Source: an uncultured bacterium (GTDB taxonomy: Bacteria; Bacillota; Clostridia; Lachnospirales; Lachnospiraceae). Taken from it: DNA of 64,000 nucleotides. Both the position numbers and the translations under genes were made by a program. The DNA lies in contig CAMSTY010000002.1 in the NCBI GenBank assembly GCA_947063875.1, forward strand, positions 1-64,000, given 5' to 3'. The notes below the pieces were generated by a model, which had not been told where the DNA came from, made no database searches, and saw nothing but the letters and a program-made list of their open reading frames with translations. Below are positions 8,467 through 17,576 of the stretch, one piece after another (position 1 is the stretch's first letter; each line of letters begins with the position of its first letter).

Positions 8467-10002
8467 ATGAATGAAGCTGTTTTGTTGAAGGATATTGTAA
8501 AGGTCTTTCCGGGAACAATTGCAAACGATCATGTCACCATTACTATCAGGAAAAATTCAATTCATGGAATTGTCGGAGAAAACGGGGCCGGAAAGACAAC
8601 GCTTATGAAACAATTATATGGAATGTACAGGCCGGACGGAGGAGAAATCTGGCTGAACGGCAAGAAGGCTACATTCCATTCCCCCAAGGATGCCATCAGC
8701 TGCAGGATCGGGATGGTGCATCAACATTTTACGCTGGTCAATTCCATGTCGGTCGTAGAAAATATTATTTTGGGCCGTCCGGTTATCAAGCATGGCTTTG
8801 TGGACATAAAAAAGGCAAAAGAAGAGATCTCCCAATTATGCCGGAAGTATAATTTTGAGATGGATCTGGATGCGAAGACGGAGGATTTGCCGGTAGGCTT
8901 AAAGCAGAGGGTTGAGATTCTGAAGGCGTTGTATCTGGGGGCAGATGTTTTGATTATGGATGAACCGACGGCGGTGCTGACACCTCAGGAGATTACGGAA
9001 CTTTTTGCGACGCTTCGGAGCCTGCGGGATCTGGGTGCAAGTATTATTCTGATTACCCATAAGCTGTCTGAGGTGATACAGCTGACAGATGAGGTGACTG
9101 TGCTGCGGGATGGAAAAGTGACAGGGCATGTCTTTACAAAAGATACCAATGAGCAGGAACTGGCCAGAATGATGATAGGAAGAGGGCTTCAGCTGCATAT
9201 TGACAAGCAGGAAACAAAAGACGGTGAAAAAGCCCTGTGCGTGAAAAATATCAGATGTAGGAATGATGACGGTATTATGGTTGTGGATGACGTCTCTTTT
9301 GAGGTGCGTTACGGCGAAATTGTGGGAATTGCAGGCGTACAGGGGAATGGTCAGACCGAATTGATAGAGGTAATCTCAGGGATGAATCAGGAGTACGGAG
9401 GTACGGTGGAAATCGACGGGCAGGGGGTTCCGATGAAAGCCTCTCCATGGCAGCGCAGAACCATGGGGCTGGGACATATTCCGGAAGACAGGCAGATACA
9501 GGGTTCGGCTCCGGAGGCAACCATCGAGGATAATTTTCTTATGACCACATACCGGAAGCCGGAGATCAATTATCATTCGTTGATTTCCAGAAAAAAGGCC
9601 ATGGGTGAACTGGAAGCTATGGTGGGGAAATTTAAAATTAAGATTCCCGGCTGTAAGGCAAAGGGCAGTTCTCTGTCAGGAGGAAATATGCAGAAGCTTA
9701 TTTTTGCCAGGGAATATAACCTGAATCCCAAGTGCCTGATTGCAGCGCAGCCCACGAGAGGGGTGGATATAGGCGCGATGGAATTCATCCACAATCGTCT
9801 GGTGGAAATGAGAGACCAGGGAAAGGCGGTTTTGCTGGTATCCAATGAACTGTCGGAGATTATGCTTCTGAGCGACCGGGTCCTTGTCATGTACGAAGGA
9901 AAGATTTCCGGCGAAGTAAAGTCGGGAGAACTGTCAGAGGAGAAGATCGGATTGCTGATGGCCGGAATTACCGGGGAAAAGGAGGCGCAGGATGTGGAAT
10001 AA
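8467..10002 (+). CDS. ABC transporter ATPase with two nucleotide-binding domains (BMP/nucleoside type)
   Basis: Energises the importer. 511 residues in two tandem ABC domains. Domain 1 has Walker A GENGAGKTT and Walker B VLIMDEPTAVL. Domain 2 has the degenerate Walker A GVQGNGQTE, the signature LSGGNMQK and LIAAQPTRGVD, the same asymmetry as RbsA and YufO-like proteins. ATG 8467, about 10 bases after AGAGAGG, is preferred; an upstream in-frame ATG at 8380 would overlap the lipoprotein gene. Its end overlaps the start of the first permease by 11 bases, so the two are probably translationally coupled. Confidence 0.92.
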   Translation: MNEAVLLKDIVKVFPGTIANDHVTITIRKNSIHGIVGENGAGKTTLMKQLYGMYRPDGGEIWLNGKKATFHSPKDAISCRIGMVHQHFTLVNSMSVVENIILGRPVIKHGFVDIKKAKEEISQLCRKYNFEMDLDAKTEDLPVGLKQRVEILKALYLGADVLIMDEPTAVLTPQEITELFATLRSLRDLGASIILITHKLSEVIQLTDEVTVLRDGKVTGHVFTKDTNEQELARMMIGRGLQLHIDKQETKDGEKALCVKNIRCRNDDGIMVVDDVSFEVRYGEIVGIAGVQGNGQTELIEVISGMNQEYGGTVEIDGQGVPMKASPWQRRTMGLGHIPEDRQIQGSAPEATIEDNFLMTTYRKPEINYHSLISRKKAMGELEAMVGKFKIKIPGCKAKGSSLSGGNMQKLIFAREYNLNPKCLIAAQPTRGVDIGAMEFIHNRLVEMRDQGKAVLLVSNELSEIMLLSDRVLVMYEGKISGEVKSGELSEEKIGLLMAGITGEKEAQDVE

Positions 10003-11068
10003 AATGAAACAGTCAAATATCAGTATGGTTCTTATGGCTGTGCTTTTGAGCCTGCTTTTCGGCGGAATGGTAATTCTGATGTCCGGCAACAATCCGTTCC
10101 TCATATATGGGAAGATGCTTCAGGGGGCTTTGGGGTCTCGGTTTGCAATCGCTTCCACTATCCGATGGACAACACCGGTTCTGCTGACAGGAGTTGCGGC
10201 GGCAATCGCCTTTCGAGGCGGAATGTTTAATATTGGCGTGGAGGGGCAGATGTATATCGGCGCCATGTTATCGGCGCTGGCCGGATATATGATTAAAGGA
10301 GTTCCGGCGCCGCTTCATATCCTGATCTGTGTGCTGGCAGGCGCTTTGGGAGGGATGCTATGGGCATTCATTCCGGCTGTAGCGAGGGTTTATTATGGTG
10401 CGAGCGAGATGGTGATTACCCTGATGATGAACTATGTGGCGATTAATCTGACGGATTATCTGGTCAAATATTATTTCCTGGCCGGCGGGGCATACGGCTC
10501 TACCCTTGTAACGGCAGAAATCGAGGAGACGGCAAAGCTATCCAAAATCTGGCCGAATTTGTCCGCACATACAGGAATCTTTTTTGCGCTTTTTATTGTT
10601 CTTGTGTTCTGGTTTTTGCTGAACAAAACACAGCTGGGATATGAGATACATATTTCCGGTTTGAATCCCCGTTTTGCAAAATGCGGAGGAGTGAGTGTCA
10701 ACCAGGTACGGATGAGCGTCATGCTTCTTTCCGGAATGGTGGGAGGAATTGCCGGATCGGTGGAGGTCCTTGGCTACCTTTACAAATTTATGTCTCAGTT
10801 TTCTCCGGACTACGGATTTGACGGACTGGCTGTTGCGCTATTGGGGGGCAGTACGCCGGCAGGGGTCTTTTTGGGCAGTATTTTTATGGGAATCATCAAG
10901 GCCGGCTCACTACAGGTGGAGAGGGCTACGAATATTTCAAGGTCGTTATCCATGATTATTCAGGGAATTATCATCACATTTGTGTCCTGCAAAGCAATTG
11001 GTGTGAATGGAATATGGAAAAATAAAAAGCAGACTGTCCGGGGAAATCACTCAGGGAGCGAGGTGTAA
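9992..11068 (+). CDS. ABC transporter permease (YufP-like)
   Basis: Integral membrane subunit of the BMP-type importer, 358 residues with about eight to ten hydrophobic spans and the family motif FRGGMFNIGVEGQMYIGA near residue 70. An AAGGAGG lies 7-12 bases before the ATG, inside the end of the ATPase gene. It forms a heterodimeric channel with the next gene, as in other BMP transporters that carry two different permeases. The C-terminus (NKKQTVRGNHSGSEV) is a short hydrophilic tail. Confidence 0.9.
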   Translation: MWNKMKQSNISMVLMAVLLSLLFGGMVILMSGNNPFLIYGKMLQGALGSRFAIASTIRWTTPVLLTGVAAAIAFRGGMFNIGVEGQMYIGAMLSALAGYMIKGVPAPLHILICVLAGALGGMLWAFIPAVARVYYGASEMVITLMMNYVAINLTDYLVKYYFLAGGAYGSTLVTAEIEETAKLSKIWPNLSAHTGIFFALFIVLVFWFLLNKTQLGYEIHISGLNPRFAKCGGVSVNQVRMSVMLLSGMVGGIAGSVEVLGYLYKFMSQFSPDYGFDGLAVALLGGSTPAGVFLGSIFMGIIKAGSLQVERATNISRSLSMIIQGIIITFVSCKAIGVNGIWKNKKQTVRGNHSGSEV

Positions 11069-11071
11069 AAA

Positions 11072-11980
11072 TTGGAGGCTGTATACTCGATATTTATGGT
11101 AACTGCACGTGTAACCACACCGATTTTGCTGGCGGCTACCGGCGGAATCTATTCGGACAAAGCCGGCCTGCCCAATATTGCACTGGATGCCATGATGATT
11201 ATGGGCGCATTTATGGCAGTATACGGAAGCTTTTTCTATGGAAATGCTGCTGTCGGGGTATTCTATGCGATTATCATAGGATTGGCAATCGGATTGTTGT
11301 ATGGATTCATTTGCATCTATCTAAAAGGTGACAATACGGTGGTAGGAATCGCGTTTAATCTGATTGGCTGGGGTCTGACCACCTTTTTGCTTCCGGTTAT
11401 TTATGGCACGACAGGGTCCTTCGTATCGGAACTGATCGTTTCTTTAAAGAAAATCACGATACCTGTCCTTCACGCCCTCCCGGTGTTGGGAGGCATATTC
11501 AGAAATCAAACCATGATCACCTATTTTTCCTGGCTCTTTGTGGGGATTACCTGGGTGATCCTGTATAAGACCCAAATGGGAATGATCATCCGGGCCTGCG
11601 GGGAGAATCCGCAGGCGGCGGAGACGGTTGGATATAATGTCAGGGTAACCAGGCTGATCTGCTCTGCAATTACCGGAGTTATGTGTGCCGTGGCAGGGGC
11701 CCATCTGTCTCTTGGATTGATGACATTGTTTTCTGAAAAAATGACAGCCGGAAAAGGTTTTATCGCTCTGGCTGCCGTGACTTATGCCAAGGCAGAACCA
11801 AAGAAGGTATTGTTTATCTCTCTGTTGTTTGGATTTTCCAATGCCTTGTCCAATCAATTGCAGCTATTGCAGCTGCCCTCGGATTTGATTTTGATGGTGC
11901 CCTATATTTTTGTGGTGGTATTTGTGATTGCAGATCCGATGCTTCATGCTTTTCAATTAAAAAAACGAAAAATGGTTTAA
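11072..11980 (+). CDS. ABC transporter permease (YufQ-like)
   Basis: Second membrane subunit of the importer, 302 residues, mostly hydrophobic. It begins with TTG 11072, three bases after the stop of the previous gene and preceded by AGGGAGCGAGGTG. The signature region YSDKAGLPNIALDAMMIMGA corresponds to the conserved ERxGxxNIGLEG block of the family but is clearly diverged, which may reflect a changed substrate or partner contact. The LacI-controlled operon continues into the hydrolase genes after a 27-base gap. Confidence 0.88.
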   Translation: MEAVYSIFMVTARVTTPILLAATGGIYSDKAGLPNIALDAMMIMGAFMAVYGSFFYGNAAVGVFYAIIIGLAIGLLYGFICIYLKGDNTVVGIAFNLIGWGLTTFLLPVIYGTTGSFVSELIVSLKKITIPVLHALPVLGGIFRNQTMITYFSWLFVGITWVILYKTQMGMIIRACGENPQAAETVGYNVRVTRLICSAITGVMCAVAGAHLSLGLMTLFSEKMTAGKGFIALAAVTYAKAEPKKVLFISLLFGFSNALSNQLQLLQLPSDLILMVPYIFVVVFVIADPMLHAFQLKKRKMV

Positions 11981-12007
11981 AACCGGGTCATTTGAAGGAG
12001 ACAGGGA

Positions 12008-13261
12008 ATGAGGATTAATCGAGAAAGACTGTGGAAAAAACAGCACGAGACAGGTGCGATCGGAGCGGTGAAGGAGGGCGGAATCAGCCGTTTTGCATGG
12101 ACACCGGAATATAAGAGAGCCTGTGAGAACCTGATGGAGCAGATGAGGGAAATTGGCTTGGAGGTCCGGATGGATACGGTGGGGAATATTTTCGGCCGTT
12201 ATGAAGGGAGTGAAAAGCTTCCGGCGATTTTATGCGGTTCCCATTTGGATACAGTGCCAAATGGCGGCTATTTTGACGGGCTGACAGGGATTATGACAGC
12301 GTTAGAAGCCGTTACCGTCATGAAGGAAGAGGGATTTAAACCCAGAAGGCCGATTGAGATTGTGGCGTTTATCAATGAGGAGGCAAGTCAGTTTCTGGGC
12401 GGAACATTTGGAAGCAAGGCTATGTGCGGAGAACTTCCGCCGGATTATGCAGACACCTGCCGTCATCGGGTGACGGGAGAACCCTTGCGTAAGGCAATGA
12501 AAGAATTCGGCATGGGGACAGATCCGGACAGGCTTCCTGACAGCAGGATAGACCCCAAGGATTATTTCTGTTTTATTGAAGTACATATCGAACAGGGAAG
12601 ATACCTTCTGGACGGAGATATTCCCATATCGGTTGTTTCAGACATTGCCGGAATCAAACAATTTTATATTGAACTTCATGGGGTTTCCTGCCACGCGGGC
12701 GGGATGGCTATGAAGGACCGGCACGATACGTTGCAAGCGGCAGCCGCCATTGCCTGTGAGGTGGAACGTCTCGCTCTGGCCACAGGAAATGATACGCGCA
12801 GCACCGTGGGCTATATTGAGTCAGAACCAGGCGAGCATAATATTGTAGCCAACAAATCGGTAATACCAGTGGATTACCGTGAGGCAGATGACAGGATATG
12901 GAGCCAGCTGTATGAAGACATTCTGGAGTTTGTGAAAAAGGAATGTGAGAAAAGAGGCCTCACCTGGTCCGTGCATTCCACCTGTGATCTGGCGCCGTCT
13001 CATTGTAACCGGTCAATCATGAAGGTGATGGATCAGGCGGCGGAGGAATTGGGAGTCCGGCATAACGAGATGATCAGCTTTCCCTGCCATGATGCGGTGA
13101 ATATGGAACGGATCTTACCCGTCGGGATGATTTTTGTCCGCAGTTCCAACGAAGGGCTGAGCCATTGTCCGGAGGAATATACCACGAAGGAGGATCTGGG
13201 GGACAGTGCGGATGTTTTGCTTGGTACTTTGAAGAAATTAAGCAATAGGGAGCAGCTGTAA
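12008..13261 (+). CDS. Zn-dependent amidase/hydantoinase/carbamoylase family hydrolase (M20-like)
   Basis: Hydrolyses a linear carbamoyl amide, as N-carbamoyl amino acid hydrolases, beta-ureidopropionases and allantoate amidohydrolases do. 417 residues, usual length. Two-metal site visible as CGSHLDTVPNGGYFDG, FINEEASQF, EVHIEQG and the late FPCHDAVNM; the dimerisation insert starts at FYIELHGVSCHAGGM. GGAG before ATG 12008. Placed in the importer operon, it would take the ring-opened product of the amidohydrolase at 4660-5997. The pair reproduces the hydantoinase-carbamoylase logic. Substrate not fixed by the sequence. Confidence 0.88.
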   Translation: MRINRERLWKKQHETGAIGAVKEGGISRFAWTPEYKRACENLMEQMREIGLEVRMDTVGNIFGRYEGSEKLPAILCGSHLDTVPNGGYFDGLTGIMTALEAVTVMKEEGFKPRRPIEIVAFINEEASQFLGGTFGSKAMCGELPPDYADTCRHRVTGEPLRKAMKEFGMGTDPDRLPDSRIDPKDYFCFIEVHIEQGRYLLDGDIPISVVSDIAGIKQFYIELHGVSCHAGGMAMKDRHDTLQAAAAIACEVERLALATGNDTRSTVGYIESEPGEHNIVANKSVIPVDYREADDRIWSQLYEDILEFVKKECEKRGLTWSVHSTCDLAPSHCNRSIMKVMDQAAEELGVRHNEMISFPCHDAVNMERILPVGMIFVRSSNEGLSHCPEEYTTKEDLGDSADVLLGTLKKLSNREQL

Positions 13262-13327
13262 TGCCTGTCATCAGGACAGAGGCGGGCAGCAGAAGCAGGA
13301 AAAATATAGAAAGAAGGCAGAAAATAT

Positions 13328-13717
13328 ATGAAACCAATAAAACTTGAGACAGACAAAGCGCCGCAGCCGGGCGGATGGTATTCCCAGGCGTTCCGGGTAG
13401 GCGATTTGATTTTTACGGCAGGAGTGACTGCCAATGATCCGGTAACCGGAGAATTGGCGGCGCCGGGGGATATTGTGGGGCAGACACGCCAGGTTTTGAA
13501 AAACCTGAAGGCAATTCTTGAGGAACATGGGTCTGATTTGGAGCATGTGTTTAAGACCCTGGTATTTGTGGCAGATATTGACCGGTTTCCTGAGTTCAAT
13601 GAGACTTATAAAGAGTTTTTCCCTGTGGACCCGCCGGCGAGAAGCACCATGCAGGTGGGAAAGTTTAACCATGGTATGGTAATCGAGATTGAGGCGATTG
13701 CGGCAGTGAAAGACTGA
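13328..13717 (+). CDS. RidA/YjgF family imine deaminase
   Basis: Small cytosolic trimeric enzyme of 129 residues that hydrolyses reactive enamine/imine intermediates to ketones plus ammonia. Family marks: IFTAGVTANDPVTGEL, the substrate Arg in PPARSTMQV and the Glu in MVIEIEAIAAV. It follows the carbamoylase by 66 bases in the same direction and is closed by a terminator at 13729-13771, so it is the last gene of the LacI-controlled operon. RidA homologues often accompany nitrogen-ring degradation (for example in Rut pathways), in line with the role proposed for the cluster. Confidence 0.88.
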   Translation: MKPIKLETDKAPQPGGWYSQAFRVGDLIFTAGVTANDPVTGELAAPGDIVGQTRQVLKNLKAILEEHGSDLEHVFKTLVFVADIDRFPEFNETYKEFFPVDPPARSTMQVGKFNHGMVIEIEAIAAVKD

Positions 13718-13728
13718 CAGCGATTGTT

Positions 13729-13771
13729 TTCCGGAAATGCTTTTCCTATGGAGGGCGTTTCCGGATTTTTT
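13729..13771 (+). terminator. Intrinsic terminator after ridA-like gene
   Basis: Stem CCGGAAATGC (13731-13740) with GCGTTTCCGG (13755-13764), followed directly by ATTTTTT. It ends the importer/carbamoylase operon, so the FAH-family gene downstream needs its own promoter. Confidence 0.8.
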
Positions 13772-13817
13772 GATATGCGGAAAAATCAGAAGCAGATAGA
13801 AAAAAGAAAAGCAGAAC

Positions 13818-13863
13818 TTGCGGCGGAAGGGCAGATAGGGTATAATGTCGTCAGACATTATAC
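13818..13863 (+). promoter_or_regulatory. Promoter with operator-like palindrome upstream of the FAH-family gene
   Basis: -35 TTGCGG (13818-13823), 17-bp spacer, -10 TATAAT (13841-13846). The -10 is embedded in a perfect inverted repeat with arms GTATAATGTC (13840-13849) and GACATTATAC (13854-13863) separated by four bases. A palindrome over the -10 is a typical repressor site; the TGTC..GACA core would suit a GntR-type protein, but no such gene is in the window. The 13718-14054 gap also holds a terminator and a second -10 (13954-13959). Confidence 0.6.
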
Positions 13864-13950
13864 CTGCGCCGGTTCACGTCCGACCAAAAGGGAGGACAAA
13901 TTCCGAAGCGAACCGTGTGCATCCCCCAGAGGGAGCATGTCCGGAGGACA

Positions 13951-13959
13951 TGGTATAAT
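13951..13959 (+). promoter_or_regulatory. Extended -10 element upstream of the FAH-family gene
   Basis: TGGTATAAT, an extended -10 with a perfect TATAAT hexamer, directly after a small hairpin CATGTCC-GGA-GGACATG. There is no good -35. It could be a second start for the gene at 14055. Confidence 0.45.
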
Positions 13960-14054
13960 GGGAGACAAAGTGCAGGCGGCGGGGGACGACCATGACAAAC
14001 AACCCGCAGGAGAATGGGAAATAGCTGTGAGGCGTGCACAGATGGGAGGAGATT

Positions 14055-14948
14055 ATGAAATTAGTCACATATCAGGTGGAGCACAAAGTCCGGGTGGGGG
14101 TGATCAGTGCAGATGAAGAGTGGGTGTATCCTATCTCCTCTGTCGGGCCGGAGTATCAGACCATGCTGGAGCTGGTAAAGCAGATCAGCGATTCGGAGAA
14201 GCAGCTTCTGGAGTATGCGTCAAGGCAGGAACCTTATTCTTACCGGGGAGCGGCGCGGCTGGGAGAGGTGCGTTTGCTGGCGCCCATTCCTGTGCCGGAG
14301 CAGGACATTATCTGCCTGGGAATCAATTATATGGAACATGCAAAGGAATCGGCCCGTTTCCGAAAACGAGATTTCGATGGAAAGCGTCCTTATGCCGTGT
14401 ATTTTTCCAAACGGGTCAATGAGGCGACAGCGGATCAGGACCCGATTCCGGCCCATGAGGGACTGGTGGACAGCCTGGATTATGAGGCGGAACTGGCTTT
14501 TATTATTGGAAAAGATGCGCGAAATGTGCCGCCGGGGCAGGTGCGGGATTACATATTCGGATATACGATTCTCAATGATGTCAGCGCCAGAAACGTGCAG
14601 AATCGTCACAGCCAGTGGTATTTTGGAAAGAGCCTGGAGGGGTTTTCGCCCATGGGTCCTTGTGTGCTGACGGCAGATTCGGTGGCATATCCGCCGTGCC
14701 TTGGGATTCGTTCTTATGTGAATGGGGAACTTCGGCAGGACAGCAACACCGATAAGCTGATTTTTGGCATTGACCATATCGTAAGTGAATTGTCATCCGG
14801 AATGTGCCTGAAAGCCGGGACAATCATTTCTACCGGGACACCTTCGGGGGTAGGGATGGGATTTGAACCGCCGCTGTTTTTGAAGAGCGGCGATGAGGTG
14901 ATCTGCGAGGTGGAAGGGATCGGAAAGATTGTAAACGTGGTGAAATGA
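14055..14948 (+). CDS. Fumarylacetoacetate hydrolase (FAH) family protein
   Basis: Metal-dependent C-C bond hydrolase or oxaloacetate-type tautomerase/decarboxylase of 297 residues. The FAH core is clear: DIICLGINYMEHAKESAR, metal-binding Glu and Asp in DYEAELAFIIGKDARNV, and the late TIISTGTPSGVGMG. ATG 14055 with GGGAGGAG six bases upstream is preferred to the GTG at 14034. It has its own promoter region (13818-13959) and a terminator at 14985-15033, so it is a single-gene unit next to the ureide cluster. Whether it acts in the same pathway or is a housekeeping acylpyruvate or oxaloacetate enzyme is open. Confidence 0.88.
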   Translation: MKLVTYQVEHKVRVGVISADEEWVYPISSVGPEYQTMLELVKQISDSEKQLLEYASRQEPYSYRGAARLGEVRLLAPIPVPEQDIICLGINYMEHAKESARFRKRDFDGKRPYAVYFSKRVNEATADQDPIPAHEGLVDSLDYEAELAFIIGKDARNVPPGQVRDYIFGYTILNDVSARNVQNRHSQWYFGKSLEGFSPMGPCVLTADSVAYPPCLGIRSYVNGELRQDSNTDKLIFGIDHIVSELSSGMCLKAGTIISTGTPSGVGMGFEPPLFLKSGDEVICEVEGIGKIVNVVK

Positions 14949-14984
14949 GCCGGGCAGCCGGATAAGCATATGCTTCTGATACAT

Positions 14985-15033
14985 AAAATCCAGGCAGCCG
15001 CAAGCGATGAGCCGTGCGGCTGCCTGGATTTTG
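14985..15033. terminator. Bidirectional intrinsic terminator
   Basis: AAAATCCAGGCAGCCGC (14985-15001) pairs with GCGGCTGCCTGGATTTT (15015-15031). With A-runs on the left and T-runs on the right it can stop both the FAH-family gene and the converging lipoprotein gene. Confidence 0.9.
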
Positions 15034-16797
15034 TCACTCTATAGCACACGTAAGCATTTGATTTCCAATGTTGAAAACCATGTAAAGAGGATTTGGCCCG
15101 CCGATTGCACTGTCTGGCACTTCAAAGAGAACCACCCCTTCTTTGGTCTCCCCGGGTTCGAAGGATTTGCCGTTCAGACAATCGCTGTAGGTCATTGCAT
15201 CTACCGCAGGATAGTAGTTCTCGCCGCTCTCATCGGTAACACCTGCAAACATCGCATAACCGGAGGTAAGGTGAAGATCCCCTGCCAGGAAACTGTCGTT
15301 TTGGAAACCGCGGTTAGTGACGGAAAAATGTCCCCGTACAAACTGGCAGCCGTCGCTGGCCGAATAGCTGAACATGCCACTCTCAAAGGATTTTATAACC
15401 TCAACGGAGTTCATGGTAATTTCCCACACTCCTAAGAGGCCGGAGCCGCCGGGCTGCAACGGTTCCAGATCACTGGAGTTGTCAAGCAGCACCAGGTAGC
15501 TGTCCGGATCGTTGATATTGTGATAGATGTAGGACAGGACATCTGCCCGGGTCAGTTCCGGATACTGGGCGGATTCTTCACCGAGGTCTTTGATGATCTT
15601 GGTGGAAGGATTCTCTATTATTTTCCCGATGTGGCGGAGAAAACCTCCCGTGGCGGCATCGTAGAGATCTAAGGAGGTGCTGGAATAAACTGCCTGAATT
15701 TTGGTCTCATTTCCGGACTGATCCTGATAATAGTTGCCAAACTGGTGATCCGAGGTCAGAACAAGATAGTAGTCGGCATCGGCCAGGGTTGCCGGAATCT
15801 CTTCATCCGGAAGTCCCATAATGAAGTCTCCCAGAATACGCCAGGCGGGTGGCGCATCGGCATCTTCCCCTGCCGCCGGATTATGATAAAAGGCAGCGAC
15901 CTTTTTCCCCTCCAGATCTATGGTCTCTGGAAGGTTGTCTTCCCTTGGCTCAGACAGCTGCAGATCTTCCTTGATCGTAACGGCCAGATCTGTGGAATAA
16001 TATTCCTCTCCGTTTATATCCGATGTCTTGCAGTAGCTGTCCTTGCTGACTTTCGACTGCATCCCGGGAAGGAAAGTATTCCGCATATAAAGGATGTATT
16101 CCAGTCCTTCCTCCGCCGTGTCCGTCTGTATCCGATACAGATCCGTACTATTGCTCAGGTAAACGCCGGGCCAGTCATAGATGCCCCAGCCGTCATAATA
16201 GCCTATTTCCATCAGCTGATCGCCCACAGCTACGGCTTTTCCTGGTTTATTCTGGACCCAGGCATCAATCGCGTCTTCCAGTTTGGTCTTGCAGGTGCCT
16301 TCCAGTTCCGTATTGCCCAGAAGCTTAGTTAAGGTCTGCCCGTCCAGATTTTCCGCGGCGGCGAACATGGGCAGAAAATAGTCATAAGGATAGTAGGCAT
16401 CTTTTAAGGATTCCCAGAAGGCAGCCTCATCCGTATTCACCTTGGAAAAGTAGGCGTCTGCATAAGCGGAGGTATTGGGATAATCAAACTGGAACACATC
16501 ATGGTTCACCCATCCGGTAAGGTTTGGGGAATTGCTGGATGACAGATTGTTCTGATATTCTGCTGCGCACAAAAGAGCGACCGCCTTGAACTGCTGTCCC
16601 AACGTCTCTGCCGATTCGGCTTCTGCTTTCAGTTCGTCCAGTTCCTCTCCGTGTTCGGTCACGTAGGCGAAGGTATCGTCTGCTTTTCTCGCCTCTGCCC
16701 ATCGGACCTCTGCCGGGGTTCCCTTTGCCTTCTGGCTGCATCCGCTCAGACAGGCTGCCGCAAGAACGCCCAGAATGATCCACGATCTTTTTTTCAT
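15034..16797 (-). CDS. Large lipoprotein of unknown function
   Basis: 587 residues. Signal peptide with lipobox CLSGC, acylated Cys at residue 20. The middle is rich in aromatic and acidic residues with no recognised motif (YDGWGIYDWPGVYLSN). A section around 290-420 looks like a repeated 'calculated value' domain (GKKVAAFYHNPAAGED, TLADADYYLVLTSDHQFG). The last ~150 residues (LLGVWEITMNSVEVIKSFES to GPNPLYMVFNIG) resemble the DUF4352/telokin-like beta-sandwich of secreted Firmicutes proteins; that match is by pattern only. Single gene, sharing a terminator with the FAH-family gene. An AGGAGAGAAGAT stretch just before the start provides the ribosome site. Confidence 0.75.
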   Translation of the reverse strand: MKKRSWIILGVLAAACLSGCSQKAKGTPAEVRWAEARKADDTFAYVTEHGEELDELKAEAESAETLGQQFKAVALLCAAEYQNNLSSSNSPNLTGWVNHDVFQFDYPNTSAYADAYFSKVNTDEAAFWESLKDAYYPYDYFLPMFAAAENLDGQTLTKLLGNTELEGTCKTKLEDAIDAWVQNKPGKAVAVGDQLMEIGYYDGWGIYDWPGVYLSNSTDLYRIQTDTAEEGLEYILYMRNTFLPGMQSKVSKDSYCKTSDINGEEYYSTDLAVTIKEDLQLSEPREDNLPETIDLEGKKVAAFYHNPAAGEDADAPPAWRILGDFIMGLPDEEIPATLADADYYLVLTSDHQFGNYYQDQSGNETKIQAVYSSTSLDLYDAATGGFLRHIGKIIENPSTKIIKDLGEESAQYPELTRADVLSYIYHNINDPDSYLVLLDNSSDLEPLQPGGSGLLGVWEITMNSVEVIKSFESGMFSYSASDGCQFVRGHFSVTNRGFQNDSFLAGDLHLTSGYAMFAGVTDESGENYYPAVDAMTYSDCLNGKSFEPGETKEGVVLFEVPDSAIGGPNPLYMVFNIGNQMLTCAIE

Positions 16798-16893
16798 AAT
16801 CTTCTCTCCTTTGGTATTATGTAAAATATGGATATGAGAGAATTATATCAAAGCAATTTCTTCATTTCAAGATGGCCGTTTCATTTATTCGTC

Positions 16894-16928
16894 AAAAAAG
16901 GGAACAAACCATCTCTGGTTCATTCCCT
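16894..16928 (-). terminator. Intrinsic terminator after rubrerythrin
   Basis: Inverted repeat GGGAACAAACCA / TGGTTCATTCCC with a four-base loop; on the minus strand it is followed by a T-run (CCCTTTTTTG). It terminates the rubrerythrin transcript. Confidence 0.8.
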
Positions 16929-16962
16929 TAATCTTAAAATCCTTTAGAATCCGGCGTTTAAA

Positions 16963-17505
16963 TTAACCGAAGTATCTCTTAAGCAGACCTTCAAATGCTT
17001 TTCCGTGTCTGGCTTCGTCTCTTGCCATCTCATGCACGGTATCATGGATTGCATCCAGGTTGGCGGCTTTGGCACGCTTTGCCAGATCAAACTTACCAGC
17101 AGTAGCGCCGTTCTCGGCCTCTACGCGCATTTCCAGGTTCTTCTTGGTGCTGTCGGTAACAACCTCGCCCAGCAGTTCTGCAAACTTGGCGGCATGTTCT
17201 GCTTCCTCATAAGCAGCTTTCTCCCAGTACAGTCCGATCTCCGGATAGCCTTCTCTGTGAGCGACTCTTGCCATAGCCAGATACATACCAACCTCGGTGC
17301 ACTCGCCGTTGAAGTTGGCTCTCAGATCTGCCATGATATCCTCGCTGACGCCCTGAGCAACTCCTACCACATGCTCTGCCGCCCAGCTTCTCTCGCCGCC
17401 CTGCTCCACGAACTTGGAAGCAGGCGCTTTGCACTGCGGACAGGACTCCGGAGCGGAATCACCTTCATGAACGTAACCACATACGGAACAAACCCATTTC
17501 TTCAT
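16963..17505 (-). CDS. Rubrerythrin with N-terminal rubredoxin domain (reverse rubrerythrin)
   Basis: Peroxide-reducing diiron protein of anaerobes, 180 residues. The order is reversed from classical rubrerythrin: rubredoxin-type CSVCGY..CPQCKAP comes first (residues 6-26), followed by the ferritin-like four-helix domain with [24 protein letters not shown] and [11 protein letters not shown] giving the Glu/His iron ligands. An AGGAGAT site precedes the ATG. A perfect PerR/Fur-type palindrome at 17577-17589 lies upstream in the promoter region, and a PerR-like gene is the next gene, so it probably belongs to a peroxide regulon. Confidence 0.93.
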   Translation of the reverse strand: MKKWVCSVCGYVHEGDSAPESCPQCKAPASKFVEQGGERSWAAEHVVGVAQGVSEDIMADLRANFNGECTEVGMYLAMARVAHREGYPEIGLYWEKAAYEEAEHAAKFAELLGEVVTDSTKKNLEMRVEAENGATAGKFDLAKRAKAANLDAIHDTVHEMARDEARHGKAFEGLLKRYFG

Positions 17506-17576
17506 AACCCAATCTCCTTTTCTTTATAGAAAATATTTGTTTGTGAGTATTTAGGGCAATCAGTACTTTTAAAAAT

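Noticed and set aside
13724..14116. 130-codon frame between the RidA and FAH genes
   Set aside because: It runs through the terminator, the promoter palindrome and the start of the FAH-family gene in another frame; composition is not protein-like.
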